In this document: positions 33,995 through 42,799 of the stretch, piece by piece
How the letters are laid out: each line of letters begins with the position of its first letter
How positions within the stretch are numbered: the first letter of the stretch is position 1
From: Bog-473 sp963840435
GTDB lineage: Bacteria > Actinomycetota > Acidimicrobiia > Acidimicrobiales > RAAP-2
Assembly (NCBI GenBank): GCA_963840435.1
Contig: CAWIYY010000020.1
Coordinates: 75,989 to 139,988 of the forward strand
DNA length: 64,000 bases
Reading direction: 5' to 3'
Notes under the pieces: generated by a model
What the model saw: only the letters and a program-made list of their open reading frames with translations
The model's database searches: none
Told to the model about the DNA's origin: nothing
Translations under genes and position numbers: made by a program

Positions 33995-35362
33995 ATGCCG
34001 GCGAGCACACCAAGAGAGGCCGACGTCTGCATCGTCGGAGCGGGCCTGGCCGGTCTGACCGCAGCCCGGCAGCTCAGCGAGGCCGGCCGCTCGGTCGTGG
34101 TCCTCGAGGCTCGGAACCGGGTCGGGGGTCGGATCTGGACCCATGCCTCGGCCGGTGGGGTCCCGGTCGACATGGGGGCCTGCTTCATCGCGCCCGGCCA
34201 CGACCAGCTCCGGGCCCTGACCAAGGAGATGGGCGTCGCCACCTTCCCCACCTACGTCCAGGGCGACTACGTCCTGGCCAACGGGGGAAGAGCCCGGCGC
34301 TACCGGGGCAACGTTCCCCGCATCAGCCCGGTGGCGCTGCTGAGCGCCGGACAGGCCATCGCCCGCATGAACGCGATGGCGAAGAGGGTGCCGGTCCATG
34401 CGCCCTGGACGGCGCGGCGGGCCGCAGCGTGGGATGCCCAGACCGTGCGCAGCTGGCTCAATCCCCTCAACGTGCCGACCCGCCTGGCCCGCGATCTCAT
34501 CGACTCGACCGTGCGTGCCTGCTTCGCCGCAGACCTCTCGGAGGTGTCGCTCCTCAACTGGCTGTTCCTCGTGCACGCCTCAGGCGGGGTCGAGGCGCTG
34601 ATGACTCTCGAGGGGGGATACCAGGACTCGCAATTCGAAGGCGGGGTGGGCCAGGTTCCCGACGCCATGGCGGCCGCGCTCGGAGACGCCGTCGTGCTCG
34701 ACGCCCCGGTCACCGCGATCGCCCAGTCCGGCGACCGGGTCGACGTCACGTCCGACGCGGTGAGGGTCCGGGCCCGCCGGGCCGTGCTCGCCCTCCCCCG
34801 CGCCCTGGCCGGCGGCATCCGCTTCGAGCCCGCCCTGCCAGCCGATCACGCGCTGCTCATCCACCAGATGCCGGCCGGCACCGAGATCAAGATGGTGACG
34901 ATCTACGACGAGCCGTTCTGGCGGGCCGACGGTGCCAACGGCGCCACGGTGGCCACCGACGAGCTGGCCGAGGTCACGCTGGACACCACCCAGCCGGGCC
35001 ACACCCCGGGCGTCCTCGCCACCTACGCCGCCGGGCCCCAAGCCCGAACGCTGTGGGCCATGGGTGAGAAGGAACGCCGGGAGCTCCTCCTGCGCACCCT
35101 GTCGGTGCGGTTGGGGCCGCAGGCGGCCCGGCCGCTCGAGCTGCTGGAGCTGAACTGGGCCGACGAGCGCTGGACGCGAGGGTGCTCGTTCGGTCGCTTC
35201 CCCACGGGGGTGCTGACCCAGTACGGGCGGCGCATCCGGGAGCCGGTCGGGCGCGTGCACTGGGCGGGCACGGAGACCGCCACCGCCTTCTACGGATCGA
35301 TGGAGGGCGCAGTGCGTTCGGGTGCCCGCGTCTGTGCGGAGATCCTCGAAGCCGGCGACTGA
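33995..35362 (+). CDS. Flavin-dependent monoamine oxidase-family protein
   Basis: 455 residues from the ATG at 33995. An N-terminal FAD motif (DVCIVGAGLAGLTAARQL) is followed by the GG motif (VVLEARNRVGGRIWT), PVDMGACFIAPGHDQL, and the C-terminal flavin-binding block (GRVHWAGTETATAFYGSMEGAVRSG). No Cys for covalent FAD is evident in the usual C-terminal place. The family oxidises primary or secondary amines to imines/aldehydes with release of H2O2. The divergent ALDH would complete amine-to-acid conversion. It ends 10 bases before the convergent hydrolase stop. Confidence 0.87.
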   Translation: MPASTPREADVCIVGAGLAGLTAARQLSEAGRSVVVLEARNRVGGRIWTHASAGGVPVDMGACFIAPGHDQLRALTKEMGVATFPTYVQGDYVLANGGRARRYRGNVPRISPVALLSAGQAIARMNAMAKRVPVHAPWTARRAAAWDAQTVRSWLNPLNVPTRLARDLIDSTVRACFAADLSEVSLLNWLFLVHASGGVEALMTLEGGYQDSQFEGGVGQVPDAMAAALGDAVVLDAPVTAIAQSGDRVDVTSDAVRVRARRAVLALPRALAGGIRFEPALPADHALLIHQMPAGTEIKMVTIYDEPFWRADGANGATVATDELAEVTLDTTQPGHTPGVLATYAAGPQARTLWAMGEKERRELLLRTLSVRLGPQAARPLELLELNWADERWTRGCSFGRFPTGVLTQYGRRIREPVGRVHWAGTETATAFYGSMEGAVRSGARVCAEILEAGD

Positions 35363-35372
35363 GACCGCCCGG

Positions 35373-36224
35373 TCAGTCGCCCAGATCGGGCGGCCGCGGC
35401 CCGGGACCGCTGCCCACCCCCAGCTTCTCGCGGAAGAACGTCAGGGTCTGGTCCAGCGCGGCGCGGGTGGGTGTTCCCGGCCGGTCCACCAAATGGTGGG
35501 TCAGGACCGAGTGCGCGTTCTTGGGATGCCCGTAGGGATTGCCCGGTGCCGAATCGATCTCGACCGCGATGAAACGGTCGCCGAGCTCGCGGCGCAACGT
35601 CTCGAAGCGCTGCTCGAAGCAGAACGGGTCGTTGCTGAAGCGGAGCCCGAGCAGGCACTGTCCCGCCTCGGTCCGCCGCTTGACCCGAGCGAGGTCCTCG
35701 TCCGAAATGCCGATGTCGGCCTTGTGCCGCTTGCTGATCGGAAAGGGTTGCGAGGGCTGGCTCAGCACCGGTGCCAGCATCACGTCGTCGACCATCATGG
35801 CCAGAGCGAAGCCTCCGGTGAAGCACATGCCGACGGCACCGACACCGGGGCCGCCACAGCGTTCGTGCTCCGACGCGGCCAGGGCGCGCAGCCAGGTGGT
35901 GACGGGGCTCGTCCGTTTCAGGGCGAAACACGAGAACTCGCGCGAGATGCAGGCCGGCCCGAGCATCTTCACCGAGGAGAGGCCGGTTGTGGGCCGCCCC
36001 ACGTCGCCGAAGAGGTGCGGCACGACCGCGCTGCAGCCCGCCGCCACGACGCGCCGGGCGAACACGGCCAGCTCCGGGGAGATGCCCGGGGCCTCGCTCA
36101 TGACGATCACGGCCGGGCCGCTGCCGAGCCGGAAGACGGCGCGCCGCGTGCCCTCCGCCTCGAAGCTCTCCTTGGTGAAGTCGGAGAGCGCGCCTTCCCA
36201 CCTGCCCACGTCGCCCGTCGTCAT
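35373..36224 (-). CDS. Dienelactone hydrolase-family protein
   Basis: 283 residues, alpha/beta-hydrolase. The nucleophile is Cys in GAVGMCFTGGFALAM (C134), the G-x-C-x-G-G elbow typical of dienelactone hydrolases. The acid and His could be D in FSNDPF and H in the HPKNAHSVLTHHL segment. Such enzymes open lactone rings in aromatic catabolism or hydrolyse esters. The gene is divergent from a thiolase-like gene with only 24 bases between start codons, so promoters must overlap. An extra N-terminal stretch of about 25 residues precedes the core. Confidence 0.82.
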   Translation of the reverse strand: MTTGDVGRWEGALSDFTKESFEAEGTRRAVFRLGSGPAVIVMSEAPGISPELAVFARRVVAAGCSAVVPHLFGDVGRPTTGLSSVKMLGPACISREFSCFALKRTSPVTTWLRALAASEHERCGGPGVGAVGMCFTGGFALAMMVDDVMLAPVLSQPSQPFPISKRHKADIGISDEDLARVKRRTEAGQCLLGLRFSNDPFCFEQRFETLRRELGDRFIAVEIDSAPGNPYGHPKNAHSVLTHHLVDRPGTPTRAALDQTLTFFREKLGVGSGPGPRPPDLGD

Positions 36225-36248
36225 CGCCGGACCGTAGCATCGGCGGCC

Positions 36249-37721
36249 GTGACCGGACCTGCGCACACGCACCTGCACAGTCCGCGCCGCCCCGTGCTCG
36301 TCGGCCTGGGGACGGCCAACGACAGCGCACCGGTCAGCGAGCTCATGACGCGCGCCGTGCGCGCGGCGGGCGACGATGCCGGTGCGCCCGGCCTGCTGGC
36401 CGGCCTCGACCGCATCCTCGTTCCCCAGGGGTCGTGGACGCTGACCGACCCCGCCCGCACCCTGGCCCGGCGGGTCGGCGCGGCGGGGGCCCGCACCGTG
36501 CTCTGCGAGATCGGCGTCTCCCAACAAGAGGTCATCAACCACGCGCTCCGCCTGGTGGAGGACGGCGAGAGTGACGTGGTGGCCGTGGTGGGCGGCGAGG
36601 CCCGGGCCTGGGCGCGGGCCGGCGGCGTCGAGACGGACGAGGAGGTGGGTCCGCCCGACCAGATCGTGACGCGGCCGCCCGAGTTCGTCGCCCCCATTGA
36701 GGTGGCGGCCGGCATGGTGTGGCCCGTCGTGCAGCAGTACGCGCTGATCGAGAACGCGCTCGGTGCGGCCGAGGGGCGCACGGCGTCGGCCCAGAGCCGG
36801 GAGATCGCCGCCCTCTGGGCCCGCTTCAACCAGGTGGCCCAGGGCAATCCGGACGCCGCCTTTCCCGCGCCGCGCCGGGCGGAGGAGATCGCACAGCCCG
36901 GACCGGCCAACCGGCCGCTCTCCTTTCCCTACAACCTGTGGCACTCGAGCCAGTGGACGGTGGACCAGGCGTCCGCGCTGCTCGTCTGCTCCGCCGAAGC
37001 CGCCGCCGCCGCGGGCGTGCCGCTCGACCGCTGGCTCTTCCCGCACGTCGCACTGCACTGCTCGAGCGCGGTCACCCTCACGGCCCGGCGCCACCTCCAG
37101 GCCTGGCCCGCCATGGGTGTCCTCGGTCGCGCCGCGGCGAGCGCGCTGGGGCGGCCGCTGCGCGACATCGCCCTGGCCGAGCTGTACTCCTGCTTCCCGG
37201 CCGCGGTGCGGGTCCAGCAACGCGAGCTCGACCTCCCGCTGGACGGGACCCCCACCCTGACTGGTGGGATGGCGTTCGCCGGCGGCCCCTTCAATCACTA
37301 CGTCCTGCTCTCGACCGTCGCCCTGGGCCGACGGCTGCGGGAGGCCACCGGCGAGCTCGGCCTGGTCACCACCGTCTCGGGCATGCTCTCCAAACCGGGC
37401 CTGGCCGTGTGGTCTGCGACGCCGCCCGCCGGCGCCGCGTTGGTGGCGGACCTGGCGGCCGAGGCGGATGCCGCCACCGAGACGCTGCCGGTGGCCGAGG
37501 CGCCGGCGCCGGACCCCACCCGGGCCGTCGTGGCCTCCTCCACCGTCACCTACGGCGGAGCGGACCGGCTCGACCCGGTGCGCACGGTCATCGTCGCCGA
37601 CCTGCCCGATGGGGCCCGCACCGCTGCCACCTGCGAAGATGCACCCACCGCCCGCGCCACGCTCACCGAGGGCCTGGCCGGCCGGACCGTCGAGCTGAAG
37701 GACACGACATTTCGGATCTGA
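36249..37721 (+). CDS. Thiolase-superfamily protein (thiolase-like, probably non-thiolytic)
   Basis: 490 residues, GTG start. The fold is recognisable from DVVAVVGGEARAWARA, LSFPYNLWHSSQWTVDQASA, and the C-terminal IALAELYSCFPAAVRV with LTGGMAFAGGPFNHYVL. It resembles SCP2-thiolase-like proteins of actinobacteria that carry an additional C-terminal OB-like domain (about 410-490). At the place of the catalytic Cys loop (NxCxSG) the sequence reads CEIGVSQQEV, so the usual acyl-accepting cysteine is missing. It may bind acyl-CoA or act differently. The CydD gene follows directly. Confidence 0.72.
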   Translation: MTGPAHTHLHSPRRPVLVGLGTANDSAPVSELMTRAVRAAGDDAGAPGLLAGLDRILVPQGSWTLTDPARTLARRVGAAGARTVLCEIGVSQQEVINHALRLVEDGESDVVAVVGGEARAWARAGGVETDEEVGPPDQIVTRPPEFVAPIEVAAGMVWPVVQQYALIENALGAAEGRTASAQSREIAALWARFNQVAQGNPDAAFPAPRRAEEIAQPGPANRPLSFPYNLWHSSQWTVDQASALLVCSAEAAAAAGVPLDRWLFPHVALHCSSAVTLTARRHLQAWPAMGVLGRAAASALGRPLRDIALAELYSCFPAAVRVQQRELDLPLDGTPTLTGGMAFAGGPFNHYVLLSTVALGRRLREATGELGLVTTVSGMLSKPGLAVWSATPPAGAALVADLAAEADAATETLPVAEAPAPDPTRAVVASSTVTYGGADRLDPVRTVIVADLPDGARTAATCEDAPTARATLTEGLAGRTVELKDTTFRI

Positions 37722-37771
37722 GCACCGCCCCCCGGCGCCCCAGAGGGGGGCCTCGCCTGGTCGATCCCGAG

Positions 37772-39430
37772 TTGGCCGCCCGGGTGCCGGGCTTGCGCCG
37801 GATGGCCGCCGTCTCGCTGGTGCTGGCCGCGCTGAGCGCCGTGACCATCGTGGTCCAGGCCGTGGCGCTGGCCACGGTGGTCGAGCGCTCGCTCCTGCAC
37901 CACGCGTCCCTGTCCGCGGTGGCACGGCCCCTGGTGCTCGTCGGGCTGGCGATCGGGGTGCGCGCCGTGCTGCACGCGGCGGGCGACATCTCGGCCCACG
38001 GCGCGGCCGAGCGGGTGGTGACGCGCCTGCGGGCGGACCTGCTCGCGCACGCGCTGACGCTCGGTCCGGGTTGGCTGGCCGGCGAGCGGCCGGGCGAGCT
38101 CTCGGTCACGGCCACCCGCGGGCTGCGCTCGTTGCACACCTACTACGCGCGGTACCTGCCCCAGGCGGCCACCGCCGCCATCATCCCCGCGCTCCTCCTC
38201 ATCTGGGTCGGCAGCCAGGACTGGCTCGCCTTCGTGGTCGTGATCGCCCTGGTGCTCGCCGTCCCGGTCACCATGGTGTTCTTCGGCCGCGAGGCGGCGA
38301 AGCGATCGGCGCGGCAATGGCGACGGCTGGGCTCCCTGGCCGGCCGGTTCCTCCAGCTGGTCGAGGGCCTGCCCACCCTGCGCGCCTTCGGACGTGAGGA
38401 GCAGGGCCGGCGCGAGGTGGCGGCGGCGACAGAAGGGGTGCGCAGCGCGACCATGCGCACGCTGCGCACGGCCTTCCTCTCCGCGCTGGCCATGGACATG
38501 CTGGCCGGGTTCGGCGTCGGATTCGTGGCCATGGTGCTCGGACTGCGGCTCCTCTGGGGGGAGCTCGACCTGCAGACCGCGATGGCCGTCCTGCTCGTGG
38601 CGCCCGAGATCTTCATTCCCCTGCGGCGGGCCGGGGCCGAGTTCCACGCCAGCGCCGAGGGCCAGGCGGCGGCGGCCCGGGTGCTCGAGGTGCTCGCGAC
38701 CCCCCTGCCCGCCCGGGACGAGTGGTCGGGCGGGCCGGCCCGGGTGACGGTCGTCGGGTCCGCCCCGGCGCTCCACGTCGACGGACTGCGGGTGACCTAT
38801 CCCCACCGGGACGGGCCCGCGCTCGACGGGTTCGCCCTCGACCTGGCGCCCGGGACCCGGGTGGCGTTGATCGGGGGCTCGGGAGCCGGGAAGTCGACCG
38901 TGCTCGCCGCGCTGCTGCGCCTGTGCGAACCGGCAGCCGGGTCCATGACCCTCGACGGCGTGCCCGCGACGGGGCTGAGCGCCGCGGCGTGGCGGTCGTC
39001 CTTCTCGTGGTTGCCGCAGCGGCCCCATCTCTTCACGACCTCGATGGCGGACAACCTCCGGCTCGGCGCTCCGGAGGCGACCGACGACGACCTCGTCGCC
39101 GTGCTCGACGCGGTCGGACTGTCGGCCCTCATGGCCAACCTCCCCCGGGGTCTGGCCACCGAGCTGGGACACGACGGGCTCACGCTCAGCGCGGGGGAAC
39201 GCCAGCGGGTGGCGCTGGCCCGCGCCCTGCTGCGCCCCGCGCCCATTGTGCTGCTCGACGAGCCCACCGCGGCGCTCGACCCACCCACCGTGGCCCGCAT
39301 GGCGCCGGCGCTCGAGCCGTGGCTGGGCCGGCGGACCATTGTGGTGGCGGCCCACGAACCCACCCTGCTCCCCTCCTTCGACCGGGTGGTCGCCCTCCCC
39401 GCCCGGGCCTACGGGCTGGTGGCCTCGTGA
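37772..39430 (+). CDS. cydD: Thiol reductant ABC exporter subunit CydD
   Basis: About 550 residues. Six membrane helices are followed by an ATPase domain with Walker A LIGGSGAGKST, the signature LSAGERQRVALARALL, Walker B IVLLDEPTAAL and the H-loop HEP. CydDC exports cysteine/glutathione-type thiols and heme-linked reductant to the periplasmic side, supporting cytochrome bd assembly. The start is unclear. TTG 37772 is the first conventional start, but the family-like residues RLVDPEL just before it suggest an earlier one. An ATT at 37709 with GAAGGA upstream is possible. It overlaps CydC by four bases (GTGA). Confidence 0.88.
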   Translation: MAARVPGLRRMAAVSLVLAALSAVTIVVQAVALATVVERSLLHHASLSAVARPLVLVGLAIGVRAVLHAAGDISAHGAAERVVTRLRADLLAHALTLGPGWLAGERPGELSVTATRGLRSLHTYYARYLPQAATAAIIPALLLIWVGSQDWLAFVVVIALVLAVPVTMVFFGREAAKRSARQWRRLGSLAGRFLQLVEGLPTLRAFGREEQGRREVAAATEGVRSATMRTLRTAFLSALAMDMLAGFGVGFVAMVLGLRLLWGELDLQTAMAVLLVAPEIFIPLRRAGAEFHASAEGQAAAARVLEVLATPLPARDEWSGGPARVTVVGSAPALHVDGLRVTYPHRDGPALDGFALDLAPGTRVALIGGSGAGKSTVLAALLRLCEPAAGSMTLDGVPATGLSAAAWRSSFSWLPQRPHLFTTSMADNLRLGAPEATDDDLVAVLDAVGLSALMANLPRGLATELGHDGLTLSAGERQRVALARALLRPAPIVLLDEPTAALDPPTVARMAPALEPWLGRRTIVVAAHEPTLLPSFDRVVALPARAYGLVAS

Positions 39431-41145
39431 GACGCCGATCCCTGCGCCGGATCCTGGCCGAGCCGGGCACCCCCTACGGGCGCCTCGCCCTGGCCGGCCT
39501 GCTCGGACTGGCCTCGGCCGCGGCCACCATCGGGCTCCTGGCCGGTTCGGGCTACGTCGTGGGCCGGGCCGCGCTGCGCCCGGGTCTCGGCGCGCTGGTC
39601 GGCATCCTGGCCGCCGTCGAGGTGCTGGCCTTCCTGCGCGGTCCCCTGCGCTACGGCGAGCGGCTGGTCGGACACGACGCCGCGCTGCGCGCCCTCACCC
39701 GCTGGCGGGTCTGGCTCTACGACTGCCTGACCCCCCGGGTTCCGGCGGCCCTGGCCGGATGGCGCAGCGGTGACCTGTTGACCCGGGCCATCGACGACGT
39801 CGACACGCTCCAGGATCTCTACCTGCGCACGGTGCTACCCGTCGCCGTCGCCGTCGGCGCCTGTGCGCTGGGCACGGTCGCCGTCGGCCTCATCCTGCCT
39901 TGGGCCGCGCTCGGACTCGGCCTCCCCCTGGCCGTCGCGCTGGTCGTCCCCGCCTGGCTCACCTGGCGCCGGAGCGGGGACGACGAGATCGCCGCGCTGG
40001 GCGGCACCCTCTCGGCCCAGGTGGTGGACGCGCTGGCCGGCGCACCCGAGCTGCTGGCCTTCGGGGCTGACGGGGCCGCGCTCGCCGCGCTGGCCCAGAG
40101 CGCGGGGCGGGCCGACGCGCTCGAACGTCACCACGCCGCGCTGGCCACGGCCACCGGGCTCGTGATCGCCCTCTGCCAGGCGGTCGCGCTCTGCACCGTG
40201 TTGGCCCTCGGCGTGGTCGCCGTGCACGACCACACCCTCGGTCAGGTCATGGTGGCCGTGCTGCCCCTGGCCGCGCTGGCCACCTTCGAGACCGTGCCGG
40301 GCGTGCCCCTCGCGGTGGCCCGCTCCCTCGCCGTCCGGGCCGCCGCCGACCGGTTGCTCGCGCTCGAGGACGTGGCGATCCCCGTGGACGATCCGCCGCA
40401 CCCCGTCATGCTCGGCCCGGCCGTGCCCGACGTCACCTTCGCCGATGCCAGCCTGCGCTACGCCGCCGTCCTCCCCCGCGCCCTCGACGGGATCAGCCTG
40501 TCGCTGCCCGCCGGGCGCACGCTCGCGGTCACCGGGTCGAGCGGAGCCGGCAAGTCCAGCCTCGTCAATGCGCTCCTCCGCTTCTGGCCGCTCGAGCAGG
40601 GCACGCTCGCCGTCGACGGCACCGACGTCGCGCGCGTGCGCCAGGGCGACGTGCGAGGCGCCTGCGCGCTGGCCGACCAGCGGGCGCAGCTCTTCGCCGG
40701 TACGCTGCGCGCCAACCTCACCCTGGGCCGGCCCGACGCGAGCGACGGCGCCATCGACGACGCGTTGCGCGCGGCCCAGCTGGACGGCTTCGTGGCCTCG
40801 CTCCCCGCCGGACTGGACACGCCGGTCGGCGACGACGGCGTCGCCCTCTCGGGTGGGGAGCGGCGACGGCTGGCCGTGGCCCGAGCGCTGCTTGCCCCCG
40901 GACCGCTTCTTCTCCTGGACGAGCCGACGAGCGGACTCGACGCCGAGCTCGCCGGTGCCGTCCTCGCCGGCGCGCTGGCGTCGGCCGACCGTGACGGTCG
41001 GAGCGTGCTGGTGATCACCCACCGGCCCGACGAGGCCGCGCGCTGCGAGACCAGCGTGACGCTCGAGGCGGGCAGGATCGTGCTCGACCATACTGATGAC
41101 CGCGCTGAACACAGCCCGGGCCCCCGCCCGGAAGACCGGCCCTAA
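39427..41145 (+). CDS. cydC: Thiol reductant ABC exporter subunit CydC
   Basis: 572 residues, GTG start inside the CydD stop. An N-terminal six-helix membrane domain (LAGLLGLASAAATIGLLAGS, RGPLRYGERLVGHDAALRAL typical of CydC) precedes an ATPase domain. The ATPase has Walker A VTGSSGAGKSS, signature LSGGERRRLAVARALL and Walker B LLLLDEPTSGLD, with ITHRP as H-loop. With CydD it forms the heterodimeric exporter. CydA/CydB are not in the window, so the bd oxidase lies elsewhere or is absent. Confidence 0.9.
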   Translation: MRRRSLRRILAEPGTPYGRLALAGLLGLASAAATIGLLAGSGYVVGRAALRPGLGALVGILAAVEVLAFLRGPLRYGERLVGHDAALRALTRWRVWLYDCLTPRVPAALAGWRSGDLLTRAIDDVDTLQDLYLRTVLPVAVAVGACALGTVAVGLILPWAALGLGLPLAVALVVPAWLTWRRSGDDEIAALGGTLSAQVVDALAGAPELLAFGADGAALAALAQSAGRADALERHHAALATATGLVIALCQAVALCTVLALGVVAVHDHTLGQVMVAVLPLAALATFETVPGVPLAVARSLAVRAAADRLLALEDVAIPVDDPPHPVMLGPAVPDVTFADASLRYAAVLPRALDGISLSLPAGRTLAVTGSSGAGKSSLVNALLRFWPLEQGTLAVDGTDVARVRQGDVRGACALADQRAQLFAGTLRANLTLGRPDASDGAIDDALRAAQLDGFVASLPAGLDTPVGDDGVALSGGERRRLAVARALLAPGPLLLLDEPTSGLDAELAGAVLAGALASADRDGRSVLVITHRPDEAARCETSVTLEAGRIVLDHTDDRAEHSPGPRPEDRP

Positions 41146-41224
41146 CCGACCGCCGGCAACACGCACCGCGCACCGCCGACCACGGCACGCTCGTGCGAAA
41201 GGGTCAAACCCGATACGACGCATT

Positions 41225-41246
41225 GTTGTGTCTTCGTTGACACAAC
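41225..41246. promoter_or_regulatory. Operator-like inverted repeat overlapping a TTGACA box
   Basis: GTTGTGTC (41225-41232) and GACACAAC (41239-41246) are perfect 8-bp arms with a 6-base spacer, 125 bases before a TetR-family gene. A consensus -35 TTGACA (41237-41242) lies inside the right half, so binding would block transcription. This is the likely site of autoregulation by that TetR protein. Confidence 0.5.
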
Positions 41247-41370
41247 CCGCGCACAAAAGCGGGCCGCGACCCCCAAAAATGGCAACGGGGACGGCACACT
41301 TGTCCTGTCCTTCCGACCCCCGTTTTGGCGAACGGGAGTTGTCCCCCCATTATGTAAGGAAGGTGCGCCA

Positions 41371-42138
41371 GTGAACCCCAGCTCCTCGGCTCCTGCCGGC
41401 GGAGCGGGCGATGCGAGCGTCGAGCTCGATGTCTCCCTCCCCCCCGCACAACCCGAAATCACCATTCAAGACCTCGAGGGCATGTTTGCCCTGACCGACG
41501 AGGCGGCCAGCGACGGTCGCGTCGCCCGCGGTCAGCGCACGCGGCGCATCGTGGGCGAGGCGCTCATCACGCTGCTGCGCGAGAGCGACACCGAGCCGAC
41601 GGCTCGAGCGGTCGCCGAGCGTGCCGGTGTCTCCCTCCGTCTCGTCTTCCATCACTTCTCGGATCTCGACGACCTCTACCACTACGTCGCCGCGCTCCAA
41701 CTGCGCGAGCAGTGGTCGGGCATGCCCGAGCTCTCGCCCAAGCTCTCGCTCGTGAAGCGCATTGAGCGGGTCGTCTCGCACCGCGCCGCGCTCTTCGAGG
41801 AGATCTCACCGGTCCGCCGGGCCATGGTGCGTCACATGATCACCTCACCGGGCGTCAGCGACGTCGTGTTAGTGGCCGACGCGCTGCTCCTCCAGAGCCT
41901 GAAGGCGACGTTCGCCCCCGAGCTGGCCGAGATGAGCGACGCGTCGCGAGGCGAGTATCTCGACGCCATGGACACCGCGGTGTCGTGGGAGGCCTGGGAG
42001 CGCATGCGGCGGACGTCGGGCCTCCAGGTCCGCGTGGCCAAGCGGGTCATGGCCCGGATGCTCGCCGCGCTCTGCACCGAGCCCATCGGCTCGGGCCGCC
42101 CGCGCACCGACACCGAGACGGTCGGCGCGCCCTGCTGA
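41371..42138 (+). CDS. TetR-family transcription regulator
   Basis: 255 residues, GTG start with AAGGAAGG upstream. A 50-residue acidic, disordered lead precedes the TetR DNA-binding domain (RGQRTRRIVGEALITLL, then ARAVAERAGVSLRLVFHHFSDLDDLY, about 53-100). The ligand domain is Met-rich with MVRHMITSPG and no recognised subfamily signature. An operator-like repeat lies in its own upstream region. It is downstream of CydDC and may respond to redox or a lipophilic ligand; the target is not evident beyond itself. Confidence 0.88.
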   Translation: MNPSSSAPAGGAGDASVELDVSLPPAQPEITIQDLEGMFALTDEAASDGRVARGQRTRRIVGEALITLLRESDTEPTARAVAERAGVSLRLVFHHFSDLDDLYHYVAALQLREQWSGMPELSPKLSLVKRIERVVSHRAALFEEISPVRRAMVRHMITSPGVSDVVLVADALLLQSLKATFAPELAEMSDASRGEYLDAMDTAVSWEAWERMRRTSGLQVRVAKRVMARMLAALCTEPIGSGRPRTDTETVGAPC

Positions 42139-42145
42139 GGGCCGG

Positions 42146-42799
42146 CTAGCCGATCTCCTCACCCTCGGCCAGCCGCCGCCGCACCTCGGCCACCGAGGGT
42201 GCGGGGTAGCCCAGCCGTCCCGGCCGCCACCCGAGCGCCACCTTCTGCGCTCCGGGCCCGTCGGGCGTCCACACGTGGCAGGTGTTGGTGAGGAACGACA
42301 GGCCCCGGCTCCCGTCGCCGTCCGGGTAGACGCCGCTCTGCGTGGTCTGCCAGGCCGCCGCCGACGTCGTCGCCTGAATCACGGCGGGTCCCAGGGCGCG
42401 GGCCAGGAACTCGAGGTGGCTGCAGCCGCGCTCGCGCCCGAAGCGTTCCTGCACCGCGCTGGTGTAGCCGCGGCCGACCGACAGCCCGACCAGCTCCCCG
42501 AAGTGCGGCTCGATCGCCGTGCACTCCGCGTGCGGGAACGTCTGCATGTCCGCCTCGGCGTCGACGATGGTCAGGTCGGCCCGCCGCACCACGATGCCGA
42601 GCTCCATGGTGTGCAGCTGCCGCGGGCTGTAGCCGCCTTCGGCCCACGGGCGCTCGTCGCGCAGCGTCCCCACCACGGCGAAGTGCTCGTCGCGCAGAAA
42701 CACCTCCATGGTGATGGTGCGCCGGTGCACCGGGAGCTCGTCGGATCCCGGCGGCGGGCGCAGGTCGGCCAGCGTGGGCGGGAGAACGGGGTCAGGCAC
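42146..42799 (-). CDS. DUF2889-family protein
   Basis: 217 residues from GTG 42799. Family-like blocks: MEVFLRDEHFAVVGTLRDER, TIVDAEADMQTFPHAECTAI, GLSVGRGYTSAV, GCSHLEFLARALGPAVIQA. DUF2889 proteins occur in many proteobacteria and actinobacteria and have no settled function; conserved His/Cys residues (HAEC, CSH) hint at metal binding. It overlaps the upstream phosphatase gene by 8 bases and ends the minus-strand operon, with only 7 bases to the convergent TetR stop. Confidence 0.7.
   Translation of the reverse strand: MPDPVLPPTLADLRPPPGSDELPVHRRTITMEVFLRDEHFAVVGTLRDERPWAEGGYSPRQLHTMELGIVVRRADLTIVDAEADMQTFPHAECTAIEPHFGELVGLSVGRGYTSAVQERFGRERGCSHLEFLARALGPAVIQATTSAAAWQTTQSGVYPDGDGSRGLSFLTNTCHVWTPDGPGAQKVALGWRPGRLGYPAPSVAEVRRRLAEGEEIG

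Noticed and set aside
32134..34251. 705-residue minus-strand frame opposite ALDH and its neighbours
   Set aside because: Different frame from the complete aldehyde dehydrogenase; Arg/Gly-rich with no motif.
35373..37925. 850-residue minus-strand frame
   Set aside because: Only the part from 36224 downward is the dienelactone hydrolase; the rest is antisense to the thiolase-like gene.
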